Program-made: the position numbers and the translations under genes | The notes under the pieces: generated by a model | Told to the model about the DNA's origin: nothing | What the model saw: the letters and a program-made list of their open reading frames with translations, nothing else | Database searches by the model: none | NCBI GenBank assembly: GCA_015493495.1 | Contig: WGDB01000114.1 | Location: 1 to 61,933, forward strand | Reading direction: 5' to 3' | Length of the DNA: 61,933 bases | From: Helicobacteraceae bacterium | Lineage (GTDB): Bacteria; Campylobacterota; Campylobacteria; Campylobacterales; Sulfurimonadaceae | In this document: piece by piece, positions 60,321 to 61,933 of the stretch | Position numbering within the stretch: position 1 is the stretch's first letter | Layout of the letters: each line of letters begins with the position of its first letter

Positions 60321-61541
60321 CTATGAGACCATCCCCAAAATATTCATGACATAACTTGGTTTACGCATTCCAACCAAAATATAATCAATGTCTTTTTGGT
60401 TTTGCAAAAATTTCAAAGCACACTCTTGAAGTGATTTGTCACATCCTTCAAGTTTCTCTTTTAATTGCACCCTCGTCATCTTTGTACACTCAAAAGCAAC
60501 CATACGGGCATACTCTTGTAAAAAGAGGTCTAAAGACTCTGCAAGCAACTCAACTACCGCTGGGTCTAAAGACTCTAATACTGATTTGAGATGGGGAATG
60601 ACCTGAACATGTAAAAACTCATCATATTCACCTACATATCCAAATCGATGTTTGACATCATCAAGTTGCTCAACCATATTATAGATATTTTTAAGAGCAC
60701 TGTCATCTGTCATCTCCAACACTTCATTAAGATGATGATAGTAATCATGAGGTTCATCATAACTGGCCAATCGAAACATCAAATCATTGGCTTGGGCATT
60801 AAACGGTCGATTACTCAAGACACGCAGTCCATTTTTCTTTGCCCATGCCGCACACTTCAGCCCCTCTGTCTCTAGTAAATTAATAGGCAACTGTAGTGTC
60901 GTAAAATGATGGTTGCTGCTGCCTGCCTCATTTGCTGCACGTTTAGCTATCGTTACTAAGTCTTCATAAGGTAAAAATTCAGGGTCGTTGCTTTTTTTAG
61001 AAAAAGAGTTTGAACTTACCCCATAACACGTGATGCGTCCTGAAGCAACTTCCTCTTCTAAAGCGACAAAAGCTTTTTCGATCCGCTCAAACATTCTGTC
61101 TAGCAGTTCATTACGGTCAAGGTCATGGTTCAGACCATCTAACACAAAGTATTCAGGATTATGAATCAAGTAACAGTCAAGAGTGTCCATATTAAGACGT
61201 TCAAGTGACTTACTTAACTGGTCTCTTAAAAAAGAGGGCGAGATACAGTGATAGATATGATCCGCAAATTTCACTACATCCAAAAAGTTTTCACCTTCGA
61301 GTACCCTCTGCAATGTAGTACCCTGTATATATCCAAACTTGCTAACAATCTCAACATCTTTAATAGCTTTAGAAGGCATCGGTTGAAAGGCCAAAGCTAT
61401 TGCACGTTCAGCTGCACCATCCATATAGTTAGTAGAGGTATCTATAAGATCAACACCCTCCTCTACCGCTATACGAATAGCCTCAACCTGCTCCGGACTA
61501 CGATCACTGACGCGGTATGTTCCAAATCCTATTTTAGCCAC
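60321..61541 (-). CDS. Aldo/keto reductase family protein
   Basis: 406 residues, longer than the typical 320. The TIM-barrel N-terminal half has IGFGTYRVSDRSPEQVEAI, VDLIDTSTNYMDGAAERAI (with Asp and Tyr of the catalytic tetrad), IVSKFGYIQG (Lys) and LDCYLIHNPEYF (His-Asn at the fourth position). The second half, EYDEFLHVQVIPHLKSVLESL onward, is atypical and helix-rich. It ends with a family-like GMRKPSYVMNILGM. It would reduce carbonyls with NADPH; the physiological substrate is unknown. It is transcribed alone from a TATAAT promoter. Confidence 0.88.
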   Translation of the reverse strand: MAKIGFGTYRVSDRSPEQVEAIRIAVEEGVDLIDTSTNYMDGAAERAIALAFQPMPSKAIKDVEIVSKFGYIQGTTLQRVLEGENFLDVVKFADHIYHCISPSFLRDQLSKSLERLNMDTLDCYLIHNPEYFVLDGLNHDLDRNELLDRMFERIEKAFVALEEEVASGRITCYGVSSNSFSKKSNDPEFLPYEDLVTIAKRAANEAGSSNHHFTTLQLPINLLETEGLKCAAWAKKNGLRVLSNRPFNAQANDLMFRLASYDEPHDYYHHLNEVLEMTDDSALKNIYNMVEQLDDVKHRFGYVGEYDEFLHVQVIPHLKSVLESLDPAVVELLAESLDLFLQEYARMVAFECTKMTRVQLKEKLEGCDKSLQECALKFLQNQKDIDYILVGMRKPSYVMNILGMVS

Positions 61542-61569
61542 AAAAGTTCCTTATGATTATATGTGTGGA

Positions 61570-61575
61570 ATTATA
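61570..61575 (-). promoter_or_regulatory. -10 box of the aldo/keto reductase gene
   Basis: Minus-strand TATAAT (GCTATAATTCC), 29 bp upstream of the ATG at 61541. No clear -35. Confidence 0.55.
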
Positions 61576-61659
61576 GCTAATTCAAAAAAAGAGTAAGAGC
61601 GGTTTGCCAATAGGTAACATAGATTTAACATATTAAGAGTAGAAATAGGAAAAGATGGC

Positions 61660-61683
61660 GAAGCTCATCAAAAAGAGAGCTTC
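61660..61683. terminator. Hairpin left of repeat copy B
   Basis: GAAGCTC (61660-61666) and GAGCTTC (61677-61683) form a perfect 7-bp stem, extended by TGG/CCA with mismatches. It may end the minus-strand transcript entering from the right, or be part of the repeat region. Confidence 0.45.
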
Positions 61684-61703
61684 ACCAACGAAATTTCAGA
61701 TTT

Positions 61704-61793
61704 GGTGCAGATTGTGTTGAAGTGAACCCGAAGGCGTACATCGGTACGTCGAGAGGTGAACTTCAGCGCAAGATGCGCCGAAGCTGAAAAGTT
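61704..61793. repeat. Structured intergenic repeat, copy B
   Basis: Ungapped counterpart of the segment at 7130-7219. The hairpin CGTAC-ATCG-GTACG (61735-61748) replaces CGCAC-TGCT-GTGCG of copy A, a compensatory C-G to T-A change. GCGCA/TGCGC, TGAAGT/ACTTCA and CTTC/GAAG pairings are also available. It lies 16 bp past the stop of a minus-strand gene, the same orientation relative to the flanking gene as copy A. Confidence 0.7.
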
Positions 61794-61808
61794 CAGATAA
61801 GGCTTAGC

Positions 61809-61933
61809 TTATTTGAATGGCTTTGCTAGATCTTTTTCGATTGCGCCTGGTACACTCGCAATAGTCATAAACTCACCCATAGTAAGTTGTGGGTAAGAGA
61901 CCGCAATATAATACTTTGGTGCAAGTATCTTAG
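61809..61933 (-). CDS. C-terminal end of an unrecognised gene (5' part outside the window)
   Basis: Read directly on the minus strand: about 40 residues, KILAPKYYIAVSYPQLTMGEF to AKPFK, ending in TAA at 61811-61809. The frame is open to the window edge. The fragment is too short to assign to a family. Repeat copy B lies just downstream of its stop codon. Confidence 0.55.
   Translation of the reverse strand, partial: KILAPKYYIAVSYPQLTMGEFMTIASVPGAIEKDLAKPFK

Overview
The window looks like a chromosomal segment of a free-living Campylobacterota bacterium (Epsilonproteobacteria), most likely a Sulfurovum/Sulfurimonas-type sulfur oxidiser. This rests on gene order (rplK-rplA-rplJ-rplL-rpoB-rpoC-rpsL-rpsG-fusA in one run, tatA next to argS), on protein style, and on AT-rich intergenic DNA with TATAAT-type -10 boxes. 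rpoB and rpoC overlap by 8 bp but are separate genes, unlike the fused rpoBC of Helicobacter and Wolinella. The genus is an inference; no 16S gene is present.

Layout. 1-7 kb: the start of argS, tatA, a small Cys-containing unknown, then a cell-envelope block (DedA, murG, ftsW, an exported unknown, and a divergent FtsI-type penicillin-binding protein). 7-11.5 kb: a serine-recombinase-like protein without its catalytic serine, panC, prfB (no programmed frameshift), the leucyl/arginyl-tRNA-protein transferase gene, and an exported unknown. 11.6-30.8 kb: the translation/transcription superoperon on the minus strand, from a Thr-Tyr-Gly-Thr tRNA cluster through tuf, rpmG, tRNA-Trp, secE, nusG, rplKA, rplJL, rpoBC, a rhodanese, rpsLG and fusA. 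Several structured leaders and terminators lie between these genes. secE and rpmG are absent from the ORF track and were read directly.

30.8-47.2 kb is the accessory, signalling-rich part. It holds a class II cyclic-nucleotide phosphodiesterase-like protein overlapping a GAF/HD-GYP protein, then a divergent pair: an exported two-domain rhodanese and a membrane polyferredoxin fused to a cyclic-nucleotide-binding domain. Next come two tandem copies of a three-gene cassette (Ig-like/propeller lipoprotein, TPR plus beta-barrel protein, FecR-domain protein), followed by a CHASE2 class III adenylate/guanylate cyclase. The cyclase appears to be translationally coupled to a 23-codon leader ORF. I regard the duplicated cassette plus cyclase as the best candidate for an undescribed system. 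A cyclase, a cNMP-binding effector and a cNMP phosphodiesterase all lie within 16 kb, which suggests, but does not prove, a local cyclic-nucleotide circuit.

47.3-61.9 kb: a Sel1/TPR-OMPLA phospholipase, thioredoxin, a TrmH-family methyltransferase, a beta-barrel protein, nhaA, tkt, ispA, two small barrel proteins flanking panD and a [2Fe-2S] ferredoxin, an Ig-like lipoprotein, murE with its TPR and Nfu neighbours, an aldo/keto reductase, and the 3' end of an unrecognised gene. An 80-bp repeat occurs twice (about 7.14 and 61.71 kb), each copy just past the 3' end of a minus-strand gene. The two copies are about 70% identical, with compensatory base changes in a hairpin.
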